Assembly (NCBI RefSeq): GCF_000807675.2
Contig: NZ_CP019962.1
Span: 3,879,157-3,943,156, forward strand
Direction of reading: 5' to 3'
DNA length: 64,000 bases
DNA from: Eubacterium limosum
Lineage (GTDB): Bacteria > Bacillota > Clostridia > Eubacteriales > Eubacteriaceae
Shown one piece after another: positions 16,932 through 25,970 of this stretch (its first letter is position 1; the number at the start of each line of letters is the position of its first letter). Made by a program: the position numbers and the translations under genes. The notes under the pieces were generated by a model. That model searched no databases. It worked only from the letters and a program-made list of their open reading frames with translations, and had not been told where the DNA came from.

Positions 16932-17870
16932 TTACTGTTCCTCTGTTTTTTCCTCCACGATCGGGTCAATATGGATTGTGACATCACAGTGGCACTGGCT
17001 TTTAAGCTCGTCCTCAATACTGGTAATAATCTCGTGGGCGGTGACCATGTCCAGCTGACTGGACATTTCCACATGCAGGGAGACATCGGCGTGTGCCGGG
17101 CCATAGTCGTGAATGAGCAGCTCATGCATTCCCTTTATCTCTGGATGGGACATGACGATGCGGTGAATTTTCTCCACAAAGCCCTCATCGGGAGGAGCGC
17201 CAATCAGAGGCTGAACCGAGTCCTTTGCAGATTTAATACCTGTTATCAGGATAAAGGCCGCCACAATTACACCCATATAGCCGTCCAGATCATAGCCTGT
17301 AAAATAATTGATGGCCATACCGATCAGTACCACCAGCGTGGCCAGGCTGTCGCTGATACTGTCCAGGGCTGTGGCCTCCATGGCTGAGGAATTGATCCTC
17401 CGGCCCAGCTTCCGGTTAAACAAAAACATCCAGAGCTTCACTAAAATCGAAGCGATCAAAATGACAAAAACCACAAGGCTTACCGAGGTCTCCGCCGGGT
17501 TTAAAATCCGTTCTGCGGACGATTTAAGCAGCTCAACCCCCATAAGAATAATGGCAACGGATATAAACAGCGCGCTGAGGTACTCGATGCGTCCATGGCC
17601 GTAGGGGTGCCCGTGGTCAGCAGGTTTTCCCGCCATTTTAAAGCCCAGCAGCGTGATGATGGAGGAGCCGGCATCCGACAGGTTGTTGACCGCATCGGCC
17701 ACAATAGAGATGGCGCCTGTCACAAAGCCCAGCAAAAGCTTTCCTAAAAACAGCAGCAGATTGCAGGCAATGCCTACACCGCCGCTTAATACACCGTAGG
17801 CCTGTCGGACATCCGGGTCTCCGGTTTTATCGCCCTCTTTAATAAACAGGCGTACCAGTAAACGGGTCAT
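16932..17870 (-). CDS. Cation diffusion facilitator family transporter
   Basis: The 312-aa protein has six predicted membrane helices. Helix 2 carries SIVADAVNNLSDAGSSII (the paired Asp of the metal site) and helix 5 carries AMEATALDSISDSLATLVVLIG. A GHPYGHGRIEYLSALF loop and a C-terminal cytoplasmic domain with HDYGPAHADVSLHVEM complete the CDF architecture. CDF proteins export divalent cations (Zn, Mn, Fe, Co) in exchange for protons. The DAVNN/DSISD pattern does not settle the metal. It is a single gene between two hairpins. Confidence 0.94.
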   Translation of the reverse strand: MTRLLVRLFIKEGDKTGDPDVRQAYGVLSGGVGIACNLLLFLGKLLLGFVTGAISIVADAVNNLSDAGSSIITLLGFKMAGKPADHGHPYGHGRIEYLSALFISVAIILMGVELLKSSAERILNPAETSVSLVVFVILIASILVKLWMFLFNRKLGRRINSSAMEATALDSISDSLATLVVLIGMAINYFTGYDLDGYMGVIVAAFILITGIKSAKDSVQPLIGAPPDEGFVEKIHRIVMSHPEIKGMHELLIHDYGPAHADVSLHVEMSSQLDMVTAHEIITSIEDELKSQCHCDVTIHIDPIVEEKTEEQ

Positions 17871-17891
17871 TAATTACTTCCTTTCTCAGTT

Positions 17892-17923
17892 AAAAAAGAG
17901 CTGCCGCACTCTGTGCAGCAGCT
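17892..17923 (-). terminator. Terminator of the psiE-ridA unit
   Basis: The stem AGCTGC(C)GCAC / GTGC(A)GCAGCT with a TCT loop is followed on the minus strand by a U-run (AAAAAA at 17892-17897). It lies 10 bp beyond the RidA stop. Confidence 0.8.
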
Positions 17924-17932
17924 TTCCATTCA

Positions 17933-18307
17933 TTATTTCACCGCAATAAATTCAATCTCGACCTTGGCATCCTTGGGTATTCTGGCTGCCTGCACACAGG
18001 AACGGGCCGGCTGGTTTTCTGTAAAATACTCGCCGTAAATGTCGTTCAGCACAGTAAAATTGGCAAGATCATCGACAAAAATTGTGGTTTTAACCACATC
18101 AGAATAGTCATATCCTGCTTCTTTTAACACTGCGCCCATGTTGAGCATCACCTGTTTCGCCTGGGCCTCAAAGGCTTCCGGCATTTCGCCTGTGGACGGA
18201 TCAATCCCCAGCTGCCCGGAGGCGTACAGAGTGCCGTCTACTACCAGCGCTTGAGAATATGGGCCAAGGGCCGCAGGGGCTTTATCTGTTGCTACTTTTG
18301 TTTTCAT
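17933..18307 (-). CDS. ridA: RidA family reactive intermediate deaminase
   Basis: The 124-aa product begins MKTKVATDKAPAALGPYSQA and has LYASGQLGIDPSTGEMP, NMGAVLKEAGYDYSDVVKTTIFV and the signature RSCVQAARIPKDAKVEIE. RidA hydrolyses the reactive enamine/imine products of PLP enzymes and so protects other PLP enzymes. A start eight codons further upstream is open, but the chosen ATG has AAGGAGA at 8 nt. It overlaps the end of the PsiE-like gene by 26 bp, indicating coupling. Confidence 0.95.
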   Translation of the reverse strand: MKTKVATDKAPAALGPYSQALVVDGTLYASGQLGIDPSTGEMPEAFEAQAKQVMLNMGAVLKEAGYDYSDVVKTTIFVDDLANFTVLNDIYGEYFTENQPARSCVQAARIPKDAKVEIEFIAVK

Positions 18308-18833
18308 GATTGTTCTCTCCTTTGTCGTCACTTAAAATGTTTTCCGCGCCTTCAGAAACAGCTAAAATGCTGTCATCTGCTGGTGCTTCGTGCTTTTTAA
18401 AGCGATGCTTAAACCACATCAGTCCACCCTGGGACATACCTTCTCCGCCCTCTCCGTCATCAAAGGTTGAGACGAACAGGAAACGCCGGATGGCAAACAG
18501 GATGGCGATGGATATAATACTCATCAAATTTTCGAAGGGCGTGGTGTGCTCAACGATCAGCTCCCTGGCAATGGCAAACAGCAAAACCTCTATGACCGAC
18601 GCGGTGGAGTGCTTGATCAGCATTTTAAGGAACTCAATGCCGATGAGCGTGTTAAAGGCATAACCCAAAAACACCCGGAAGGCCTGCGAATCGCCATAAT
18701 TTCCTATAAACTGCCAAAGATCGGGAATCAGAGCAAGGGCTGAAATAATAATGGCAATGGCGATGAGGATGGCGATAAAAATCTCCAGTACCCGCACAAA
18801 GCCCAAAAGCTTATTTTGAATTTTATGTTGCAT
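18282..18833 (-). CDS. PsiE-like membrane protein
   Basis: The 183-aa protein has four hydrophobic stretches in its first 125 residues (LEIFIAILIAIAIIISALALI; FRVFLGYAFNTLIGIEFLKMLI; ASVIEVLLFAIARELIV; MSIISIAILFAIRRFLFV), followed by a charged tail of about 55 residues. The RELIV plus AIRRFLF pattern fits the phosphate-starvation-inducible PsiE family, whose function is unknown. It overlaps ridA. No Pho-box-like repeat was seen directly upstream. Confidence 0.78.
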   Translation of the reverse strand: MQHKIQNKLLGFVRVLEIFIAILIAIAIIISALALIPDLWQFIGNYGDSQAFRVFLGYAFNTLIGIEFLKMLIKHSTASVIEVLLFAIARELIVEHTTPFENLMSIISIAILFAIRRFLFVSTFDDGEGGEGMSQGGLMWFKHRFKKHEAPADDSILAVSEGAENILSDDKGENNHENKSSNR

Positions 18834-18886
18834 TGTCTCCTCCTGTTTATGGTTCCCACTGCATTATACCATAATCAGTCCCTGTC

Positions 18887-20707
18887 TTAAAGCATATCTC
18901 CATTATTTTCATCCAGCAGGGCGCTTTCTTTCTTTTTGCGCCGCAGATGATACACATCATAGCCCATGAGCAGCAGCAGGGCGCCGCCCATCACACCGGC
19001 AAATACCATAAACAGCTGGCGCATAAACAGCACCGTCTCCCACTTCATGGGACTGCCGTAGATAAACGGAAAAGCACAGATAAATGAAAAGACCGTAAAG
19101 GCCATAAACAGCCCGATATATGCTTTTTTCCAGGGCTTTGCCTGGGGCGTACAGCCCATGTACTTAAACAGATAGGCCACCCCCAGCATCAGGAAAGGAA
19201 TCATCGGGAAATAGTGATATAAAAAGGTATCCCGCGTGATAAAAAGCCAGGGAATCATCTGGGAAAAGTAACCAACACCGATGACGATACCTGCAGAATG
19301 GCGTTTCCATATCCCGTGGACCAACGCAAAGGCTGTGCCGAAAAGGCCAATTCCCCAGACCATCGGGTTGCCAGTCGCGTAAAGATAAATGGTTTCCGGC
19401 GCCTTCTGATAATAGTAAAACACTGGTTTTAAAGCCAGAAGCCAGGTATACCATTTGGAGGAATAGGGATGGTGGTAATGGGTCGAAGCCCCGGTGTGGT
19501 AGCCGAACATCTGCTGCTGATGGCCGAAAAACACCTCGAAAAACCCCTTATCGGGTATGGTGCCCGCATAAGGAATATAGGACAGGGTGTAAATGGTCAC
19601 CGGAACGACGATAAAAGCCAGGCAGCAGAAAAAGGACTCGCCGAGTCTTTGCCGCCGGACACCTTTATCGCCCTTTACCATATCCCGGATGAGCCAGTAA
19701 AAATACAGAACTGCCAGTCCAAGGGCCGCGTAACAGCCTGACCACTTAGTGCCAATGGCAAGGCCGGTAAAAATCCCGCTGAGCAGCAAAAACACATACC
19801 GGGCTGGCCTTGATGTACTGATGTGAAAAAAGTACAGGAAGGCATACATGGCCAGGATAAAAAAGACAAGAAAGGCGTCCAGGGTTCCGATCCGTGTCTG
19901 TGTATAATGCAAAAAATCGAAAGCCAGCAGCAATGTGGCAATACCGGACCACAGCGGTGATTTGAAAAGTGCCTTGCCGAAGAAATAGATCAGCGGCAAC
20001 ATGGCGATACCGAAAAGCACCTGCATAAAGCGGAATCCAAAGGGCGTTCTGCCAAAAAGATCCATCCCCAGGCCAATGATCAGCCGGCCCACCGGAGGAT
20101 GATCCATCTCGGCCACACTCAGGCCATCCTGCATTTCCAGCGCCGAGGCGGGAAAATAGCTCTCATCAAAGTAAGCGCTGTTCAGCCGATCCGAGGTGGT
20201 CCGCACTGTCTCCGGCTCATCCAGAAGCCTCGCGGAACCTTCGTTAAGGGGCGTTGCCGCCAGCCTGTTCCCGTTTTCGTCAAAGAATGCTACCTCGCTT
20301 AATACCAGACGGTTGGCAGTATCCAGCTTTTTAACTTTGATGTACCGGGTATTCTCATCCGTGTTCAGCGGGTAGTGGTACCAGATCATGGCCGCTGTAT
20401 AGTCGGTGTCGTCGTCCCGGGTATCAAAGGCCTGTTTCCAGTTCACGCCATCATCTGAGCATAATATCTGTATGCCCACATATTTTGAGGAATCATTAAC
20501 CGTTGGATACAGCGCGATGGACGCCGGCTGTTTCTGAAGCTCAAACTCTGCGGCGGGTGTCCCCTCCTCCATATCATAATAGGTCTGGGGCTCAACTCTT
20601 GAGCCCAGATTCCAGTAGCCTACAACGCTGTAAATCAGGATTACTGCCACCAGAAAAATGATTTCCTTTTTACTGAGATGATAAAACTTTTCTGTCATTC
20701 TGATCAT
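18887..20707 (-). CDS. Dolichyl-phosphate-mannose-protein mannosyltransferase family (GT39, GT-C fold)
   Basis: The 606-aa polytopic protein has a first helix at about 14-32, then a large extracytoplasmic domain (about 35-200) of galactose-binding-like character (PTVNDSSKYVGIQILCSDDGVNW). The PMT core then follows with FDESYFPASALEMQD and HPPVGRLIIGLGMDLFGRTPFGFR, where the Asp-Glu and HPP motifs are the catalytic hallmarks of GT39. It probably transfers a sugar from a polyprenyl phosphate to protein or a surface polymer. Either ATG at 20707 or the one at 20698 may be the start; the second has the better spacing to AAAGGA. It overlaps the upstream GT-C gene. Confidence 0.88.
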   Translation of the reverse strand: MIRMTEKFYHLSKKEIIFLVAVILIYSVVGYWNLGSRVEPQTYYDMEEGTPAAEFELQKQPASIALYPTVNDSSKYVGIQILCSDDGVNWKQAFDTRDDDTDYTAAMIWYHYPLNTDENTRYIKVKKLDTANRLVLSEVAFFDENGNRLAATPLNEGSARLLDEPETVRTTSDRLNSAYFDESYFPASALEMQDGLSVAEMDHPPVGRLIIGLGMDLFGRTPFGFRFMQVLFGIAMLPLIYFFGKALFKSPLWSGIATLLLAFDFLHYTQTRIGTLDAFLVFFILAMYAFLYFFHISTSRPARYVFLLLSGIFTGLAIGTKWSGCYAALGLAVLYFYWLIRDMVKGDKGVRRQRLGESFFCCLAFIVVPVTIYTLSYIPYAGTIPDKGFFEVFFGHQQQMFGYHTGASTHYHHPYSSKWYTWLLALKPVFYYYQKAPETIYLYATGNPMVWGIGLFGTAFALVHGIWKRHSAGIVIGVGYFSQMIPWLFITRDTFLYHYFPMIPFLMLGVAYLFKYMGCTPQAKPWKKAYIGLFMAFTVFSFICAFPFIYGSPMKWETVLFMRQLFMVFAGVMGGALLLLMGYDVYHLRRKKKESALLDENNGDML

Positions 20708-22283
20708 TTTCCTTTCTTCTATTTTTAAAGAGCAGGGCTATCCCCACAATGACGCCCATGAGACTGATGGTCTCACTGACACGCCGGAGAGGCGTTCCCT
20801 TGTATTGGACAATTAACATACCGGTTTCATTAACTGCTACTTCTGCCATGCCATTTACGTTTCGGTAAACCTCGACGCGATTGCCATTAAGCATGGCTTC
20901 ATACCCACTATAATAAATGAGCGGCAGTTCATTTGAACCGTTTCGTTCTAATTCTATTTTATACAAACTATAATTAGTGCGTTTTACAGTGCTTTGATGG
21001 TTTTTCTGTGATTCCTGGATGTGTGATAAAGTGACATCCTCCGGTAAATACTCACATCCTGCTGCAAAAGTGGGGTATGTATTGACAACCATCTGCGCAT
21101 AATTTTTATAAGTATACGCAACATTTGCAAAATATGCTATGAACATAATTCCAGCAGCGATGGCTGCGATGATCACCTGGTTTTCCCTTTTTTCTGTCAT
21201 GCTCTCAATAATCCTGCCAGAAGCAAAGCACCAGAACACCGAGATAAACAGATAGAACCGCCATGGAAACTGAAGGGTTGACAGTACATTCTCAAACAAA
21301 TGCCAGGGAAAATATACTGACGCGCAGAACAGTAAAAACAGGCCTGACAGCGAAAGAATCTGAACCAACCTGTCACTTCTGTTAAAAAACAAACCCGCTA
21401 TTATCAGTAGTGTCAGCGCCAGACCAATCCCCGCCGGCGGTACATATTTTTCGCCGATACTTTGAGGTATTGCCAGAATTAAATTTTTAAAAGGCACGGC
21501 CCAGTCCGAAATACTCCCGAGCAGTCCGGTGTCGCCCCAAACAGGATTAACCACCAGCTGTTCCAGCATGGGCAGCAGAAAAAACAAAGTCAGGACAATG
21601 CTCCAAAGCGCTGCTTTCCCAAGTGCCGCCAGCCTTGGTATATTGAACAGCAGAAAGACAGCGGCGAATCCCCCCATCAGCACGGCGGTCAGGACATGTG
21701 AAAGCACCAGACCGCTAAAACCGCTGAACAGCAAGGGCCACTTCTCCTTCTCGCCGTAAACCACCTGCCAGAAGCCTGCCACAATAAGCGGCAGAAAGAC
21801 AAAGGCCAGAAGCTCCCCCACCGACGACCGCTGATAAAGGTCAGTGGTGTGAAAGGAGCATAGGAGGTAAAGCACAGTGGAAGCCGAGGCCGCAAAATCA
21901 GACCGCCATACCGATTTGACCGAAAGGTACATGGTGCAGGCCATAGCGCCTGTGAGCAAAATCAGAAAAGCCTTGTAGGCCGTGATGGCCGGCATGCCCA
22001 AAAGCGACAGTACTGCCGGAATATACAAAAAGAAATCCGGATAAAAAAGCCCGTTGCCATAGCCGTAGCCATTAAAGTAATCGGCATAGACTCCTGGTAA
22101 AAAAATGCCATTTTTAAGACCTTCTGCGATCGAGACGACCCTGGAAAGATGGAAGCTTGCATCATTTCCAAAGGGGATGCCATCCTTAAGAAGCAAGGGC
22201 AGCACCACTGCCAAAGCTGCCAGAAAAGGGATACCCCACCAAAGAATTTGTTTATTTTTTATAAAGAATTTTTTAGATTCCAT
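20670..22283 (-). CDS. GT-C-like polytopic membrane protein (YfhO / 6-PTPS-domain type)
   Basis: The 537-aa protein has about twelve hydrophobic segments and a short C-terminal soluble part. After helix 1 comes GIPFGNDASFHLSRVVSIAEGLKNGIFLPGVYADYFNGYGYGNGLFYPDFFLYIPAV. This acidic-loop arrangement matches membrane proteins annotated as 6-pyruvoyl-tetrahydropterin-synthase related, which are GT-C-type glycosyltransferases of unknown acceptor. It lies upstream of and overlaps the GT39 gene, so the two probably decorate the same envelope component. The acceptor is unknown. Confidence 0.72.
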   Translation of the reverse strand: MESKKFFIKNKQILWWGIPFLAALAVVLPLLLKDGIPFGNDASFHLSRVVSIAEGLKNGIFLPGVYADYFNGYGYGNGLFYPDFFLYIPAVLSLLGMPAITAYKAFLILLTGAMACTMYLSVKSVWRSDFAASASTVLYLLCSFHTTDLYQRSSVGELLAFVFLPLIVAGFWQVVYGEKEKWPLLFSGFSGLVLSHVLTAVLMGGFAAVFLLFNIPRLAALGKAALWSIVLTLFFLLPMLEQLVVNPVWGDTGLLGSISDWAVPFKNLILAIPQSIGEKYVPPAGIGLALTLLIIAGLFFNRSDRLVQILSLSGLFLLFCASVYFPWHLFENVLSTLQFPWRFYLFISVFWCFASGRIIESMTEKRENQVIIAAIAAGIMFIAYFANVAYTYKNYAQMVVNTYPTFAAGCEYLPEDVTLSHIQESQKNHQSTVKRTNYSLYKIELERNGSNELPLIYYSGYEAMLNGNRVEVYRNVNGMAEVAVNETGMLIVQYKGTPLRRVSETISLMGVIVGIALLFKNRRKENDQNDRKVLSSQ

Positions 22284-22351
22284 TCTTTTCTCTCATTCTT
22301 TTCTCTCATTATTATACCAATCTGACTGCGATTTGTAAAACCAATGATTTT

Positions 22352-22389
22352 GTAAAGCTTCGGTTAAATTCCGTTAACTCTTTGTTAAG
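22352..22389. promoter_or_regulatory. Pho-box-like repeats upstream of the phosphonate operon
   Basis: Four related hexamers lie at 22352 (GTAAAG), 22363 (GTTAAA), 22373 (GTTAAC) and 22384 (GTTAAG), at intervals of 11, 10 and 11 bp. On the complementary strand they read CTTAAC, GTTAAC, TTTAAC, CTTTAC, close to the TTAACA-type half-sites spaced 11 bp that the PhoP/PhoB regulator binds in Bacillus. They end 4 bp upstream of the -35. Confidence 0.65.
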
Positions 22390-22393
22390 TCTA

Positions 22394-22422
22394 TTGAATT
22401 GTGGGATTTTTAGATTTAAAAT
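22394..22422 (+). promoter_or_regulatory. Phosphonate operon promoter
   Basis: TTGAAT (22394-22399), a 17-bp spacer and TAAAAT (22417-22422) form a plausible sigma-A promoter about 75 bp upstream of the first gene. The Pho-box-like repeats abut its upstream side, the position of an activator. Confidence 0.6.
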
Positions 22423-22498
22423 ACGCCTAGGCTTTTGAAAGAACGCTTTTATCCAATAAGCCATTTGTTTTAACCAAAATGTTAAGGAGTATAACACT

Positions 22499-23254
22499 AT
22501 GTTAAGTTTAAGAAATGTAAAGAAGGCCTATGACGGCACAGAAATCCTGAAAGGCATCACACTCGATATCGGAAAGGGCGAAATTGTTTCCATTCTCGGC
22601 CCATCCGGCGGCGGTAAAACCACCCTCCTCAACCTGATTCTCGGCATCACCGACATTGATGAGGGACAGCTTTTGTACGATGGTGAGGATATCACCCATG
22701 TACCCATGGAACAGCGTGACTTCAACATTGTTTTTCAGGACTATGCCCTGTTCCCCAACCTGAATGCCTACAATAATATCGTATACGGACTCAAAAACAA
22801 GCCGGGTATTTCCACCCAGGAGGAGGTTGACGAACTCATCGACCTTCTGGATCTCAGACCGCATCTGGACAAACCCATTGACCAGCTCTCCGGCGGGCAA
22901 AAACAGCGTGTGGCCCTGGCCCGTACCCTGGTCATGAAGCCAAAGGTGTTATTACTGGACGAGCCGCTGAGCGCGCTGGACGGGGTTATCAAAGAATCCA
23001 TCAAGGAGCGGATCAAAACAGTTGCCAAGGAATTTGATCTGACGACCATTATTGTAACACATGACCCTGAAGAAGCCCTTACCTTATCGGACCGGGTGCT
23101 CATTTTAAACGGCGGCAAAATTTCACAATACGCCGAGCCGCAGGAAATCATCACGAAGCCCGGCAACAGCTTTGTTCAGGAGTTTATTCTCAACCAGCTC
23201 ATGATCAAGCGCAACAATATCTTCTCATTGTTCGGAGAATGCTATGCCCAGTAA
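22499..23254 (+). CDS. 2-aminoethylphosphonate ABC transporter, ATP-binding protein (PhnT-like)
   Basis: The 251-aa ATPase has Walker A LGPSGGGKTT (about 34-43), the Q-loop FQDYALFPNLNAYNNI, signature LSGGQKQRVALARTL, Walker B VLLLDEPLSALD and the switch VTHDPEEAL. It belongs to the spermidine/putrescine-iron-phosphonate importer class. Substrate assignment comes from the operon: permease, binding protein, phnW and phnX follow. The ribosome site is AAGGAG, 8 nt before the ATG. Confidence 0.9.
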   Translation: MLSLRNVKKAYDGTEILKGITLDIGKGEIVSILGPSGGGKTTLLNLILGITDIDEGQLLYDGEDITHVPMEQRDFNIVFQDYALFPNLNAYNNIVYGLKNKPGISTQEEVDELIDLLDLRPHLDKPIDQLSGGQKQRVALARTLVMKPKVLLLDEPLSALDGVIKESIKERIKTVAKEFDLTTIIVTHDPEEALTLSDRVLILNGGKISQYAEPQEIITKPGNSFVQEFILNQLMIKRNNIFSLFGECYAQ

Positions 23255-24926
23255 TTCCGCCACCGATAAAACGCGGCCGAGGCTGCGGAGCCGGGCTGTT
23301 ACGGGTACCCCGCTGGAGCTGAAGGTTGTTTTCTGGATCATCATCGCCATCTTCGCGGTGTTCCTTGCCGCTCCACTGGCACTGCTGCTCATCAAGTCCT
23401 TTAACGTGGACGGCAGCTTCAGCCTGGCAAGCTATGCCGCTGTGCTGAGCAGCGCAGGCTTTCTGAACGCCCTGCTTAACAGCTTCATCATCGCCGGGAC
23501 CAGCGCGCTCGTCACCACGGTTATCGCGTTTATGCTGGCCTACACAGTCAACAGCACCAATGTACCCGGCTGGTACAAGAGCGCCGTTTCCAGTGTCGCA
23601 GTGCTGCCCATGCTCCTGCCCACCATTACCTATGGCTTCGCCATCATCTATTCCTTTGGCCGCCAGGGCCTGATCACCCGGCTGCTGGGCTTTCAGCCCT
23701 TTGAGATTTATGGGTTTAACGGACTGCTGCTGGGTTATGTAATCTACACGGTTCCCATTGCCTTTATGCTCATTAACAATACCTTTAAGTACATTGACAA
23801 GAAGTTCTCTGTGGTATCCCGTGTGCTTGGTGACAACAGCTTTAAAACCTTTCTCACCACAACCTTTAAGCCACTGATCGCCACCCTGGGGGCTTCTTTT
23901 ATTCAGGCCTTTTTCCTGAGCTTCACCGACTTTGGGATTCCGGCATCGGTTGGCGGTGAGTACAAGGTGGTTGCCACCACGCTGTACAATCAGATGCTGG
24001 GTTCTATCCCCAATTTCAGCAAGGGGGCTGTTGTTGCCATGATGATGCTGATCCCATCGGTTTTCAGCATTTTGATCCTGCGCTACCTGGAAAAATATAA
24101 TTTCCGCTATAACAAGATCTCCCAGATCGAGCTCACAAAAAACAAAGGACGCGATGGCCTTTTCACGGTTCTGTCCGCTTTGGTAATGATCGGTATTCTG
24201 TCCATTTTCGCGGTTATCTTTATTGTTCCCTTTGTGCAGAGCTGGCCCTATGAGCTTGGTTTTTCGCTTGACAACATCAAGGAAACTCTTTTTGGCGGCC
24301 AGCTGACCAGTGTCTACCTCAATTCCATTCTGGTAGCGGCGCTCACAGCGGTTTTAGGGACGGCCATTGCCTACCTCAGCGCACTGGTCACTGCCCGCAG
24401 TAAAATGGGCAAGCCCTCCAAAGCCGCCATCGACGGCCTGGTCCAGACCACCAACACCGTACCGGGCATGGTGCTTGGCATCGCCTTTCTCCTGGCTTTT
24501 TCCGGCACCAGCCTCCAGTGTACCTTTATTATACTGATCATCTGTAACATTATCCATTATTTCTCAACCCCTTACCTGATGATCAAAAACTCACTGTCAA
24601 AGATGAACGCCTCCTGGGAAACCACCGGCATGCTCATGGGTGACAGCTGGACAAAAACCATTTTCAGAGTTGTAATCCCCAACTCCTGGTCCACTGTTTT
24701 TGAAATGTTCAGCTATTATTTTATCAACGCCATGGTAACCATCTCCGCTGTCATTTTTATCGTTGGCGCGCGCACCATGGTCGTTACCACCAAAATCAAA
24801 CAGCTTCAGCACTTCGGCGATTTTGAACAGATTTTTGTCTTATCCCTGCTTATTCTTGCCACCAACCTGGCTGTCAAGCTGATCCTGAAAGCCTTGTCGA
24901 AAAAAACAGAAAGGAAGGCCGCCTGA
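23244..24926 (+). CDS. 2-aminoethylphosphonate ABC transporter permease, two permease units fused
   Basis: The 560-aa protein is a tandem fusion of two binding-protein-dependent permease units. The first (about 25-280) contains the coupling loop near RVLGDNSFKTFLTTTFKPL. The second (about 300-555) contains MLMGDSWTKTIFRVVIPNS. Each has about six helices. In Salmonella the equivalent PhnU and PhnV are separate proteins; here one polypeptide supplies both halves of the channel, as in fused FbpB-type permeases. It overlaps the ATPase gene by 11 bp and shares its last base with the binding-protein gene. Confidence 0.9.
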   Translation: MPSNSATDKTRPRLRSRAVTGTPLELKVVFWIIIAIFAVFLAAPLALLLIKSFNVDGSFSLASYAAVLSSAGFLNALLNSFIIAGTSALVTTVIAFMLAYTVNSTNVPGWYKSAVSSVAVLPMLLPTITYGFAIIYSFGRQGLITRLLGFQPFEIYGFNGLLLGYVIYTVPIAFMLINNTFKYIDKKFSVVSRVLGDNSFKTFLTTTFKPLIATLGASFIQAFFLSFTDFGIPASVGGEYKVVATTLYNQMLGSIPNFSKGAVVAMMMLIPSVFSILILRYLEKYNFRYNKISQIELTKNKGRDGLFTVLSALVMIGILSIFAVIFIVPFVQSWPYELGFSLDNIKETLFGGQLTSVYLNSILVAALTAVLGTAIAYLSALVTARSKMGKPSKAAIDGLVQTTNTVPGMVLGIAFLLAFSGTSLQCTFIILIICNIIHYFSTPYLMIKNSLSKMNASWETTGMLMGDSWTKTIFRVVIPNSWSTVFEMFSYYFINAMVTISAVIFIVGARTMVVTTKIKQLQHFGDFEQIFVLSLLILATNLAVKLILKALSKKTERKAA

Positions 24927-25924
24927 TGAATAAACTTATAAAAGCCCTGGCTGCCGGACTGCTCATTGCCGCCACAGCCCTCACCGCTGTGGGGTGCAGT
25001 ACAGGAAACGCGGATAACAAAGTCGTTATCTACTCCAATGCGGATGACGAAGCCCTGACCGCCATGGAAAACGCTCTGACTGCCGGCGGCTACGAAGGCC
25101 AGTATATCATCCAAAGCTTTGCCACCTCCGAGCTGGGCGGCCGGATGATGGCCGAAGGCTCTAAAATCGAAGCCGACCTGGTGACCATGAGCACATACTA
25201 TCTGGACACTGCCCAAAAGGAATCCGAAATGTTCTCTGACCTGAGCTTTGACCATACCACCCTGAGCGGTGACTGCCCATCCTATTCTTCCCCCATCACA
25301 GCCCAGGAAGGCGCTGTCATGGTCAACACTGAGGTGATGCGGGAACAGGGCCTGTCTGCACCGGCCTCCATCAAGGATCTGGCTGATCCAAAGTACGCGG
25401 GCCAGGTATCCATACCGGATATTGAAGGTTCCTCCACTGGCTGGATTCTGGTACAGGCTGTCATCGACGCTTACGGCGAGACGGAAGGCGCTGAAATCAT
25501 GACAGGGATCATCCGAAATGCCGGGCCGCACATGGAAAGCTCCGGCTCCGGCCCCTTTAAAAAGGTAAAAGCCGGCGAGGTCGCACTGGCCTTCGGCCTT
25601 CGGCATCAGGCCGTCGCGGCCAAAAAAGAAGGTCTTCCCATCGACTACATCGACCCGTCTGAGGGCAGTTATGCTCTCACGGAATCCATCGCCGTCATTA
25701 ATAAAGGGGATAAAACCAATGCCAAAGCCATAGAAATGGCTGAATGTATTGTAAAAAGCGCCCGAACCGAGCTGCTCAAGACCTATCCGCTGCCCCTGTA
25801 TCCCGGCGAAACAACCGACCCTGCCCTGTGCACCAAAAACCCCAAAACATTCCCAGAGCCCCTGACCGTGGATCTTTTACAAAAACACCAGGAGTTTTCA
25901 GAGAAATGCAAACTTAACAAGTAA
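24926..25924 (+). CDS. 2-aminoethylphosphonate ABC transporter substrate-binding lipoprotein
   Basis: The 332-aa protein has a lipoprotein signal peptide with a lipobox-like ALTAVGC, lipidated Cys at 24. It then has an extracellular-binding-protein fold of the iron/thiamine/phosphonate type (VVIYSNADDEALTAMENAL; LVTMSTYYLDTAQ; DYIDPSEGSYALTESIAV). It would capture 2-aminoethylphosphonate at the outer face of the membrane and deliver it to the fused permease. The ATG overlaps the permease TGA (TGATG), so the two are translationally coupled. Confidence 0.9.
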   Translation: MNKLIKALAAGLLIAATALTAVGCSTGNADNKVVIYSNADDEALTAMENALTAGGYEGQYIIQSFATSELGGRMMAEGSKIEADLVTMSTYYLDTAQKESEMFSDLSFDHTTLSGDCPSYSSPITAQEGAVMVNTEVMREQGLSAPASIKDLADPKYAGQVSIPDIEGSSTGWILVQAVIDAYGETEGAEIMTGIIRNAGPHMESSGSGPFKKVKAGEVALAFGLRHQAVAAKKEGLPIDYIDPSEGSYALTESIAVINKGDKTNAKAIEMAECIVKSARTELLKTYPLPLYPGETTDPALCTKNPKTFPEPLTVDLLQKHQEFSEKCKLNK

Positions 25925-25970
25925 AAACAAATTTTATACAAAGATATATCTTACAGAGGAGAAAACATTC

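Noticed and set aside
24806-25606. 266-codon open frame antisense to the AEP binding-protein gene
   Set aside because: It is opposite a well-supported lipoprotein gene in a coupled operon; its translation has no recognisable fold and its GC pattern is explained by the sense gene.
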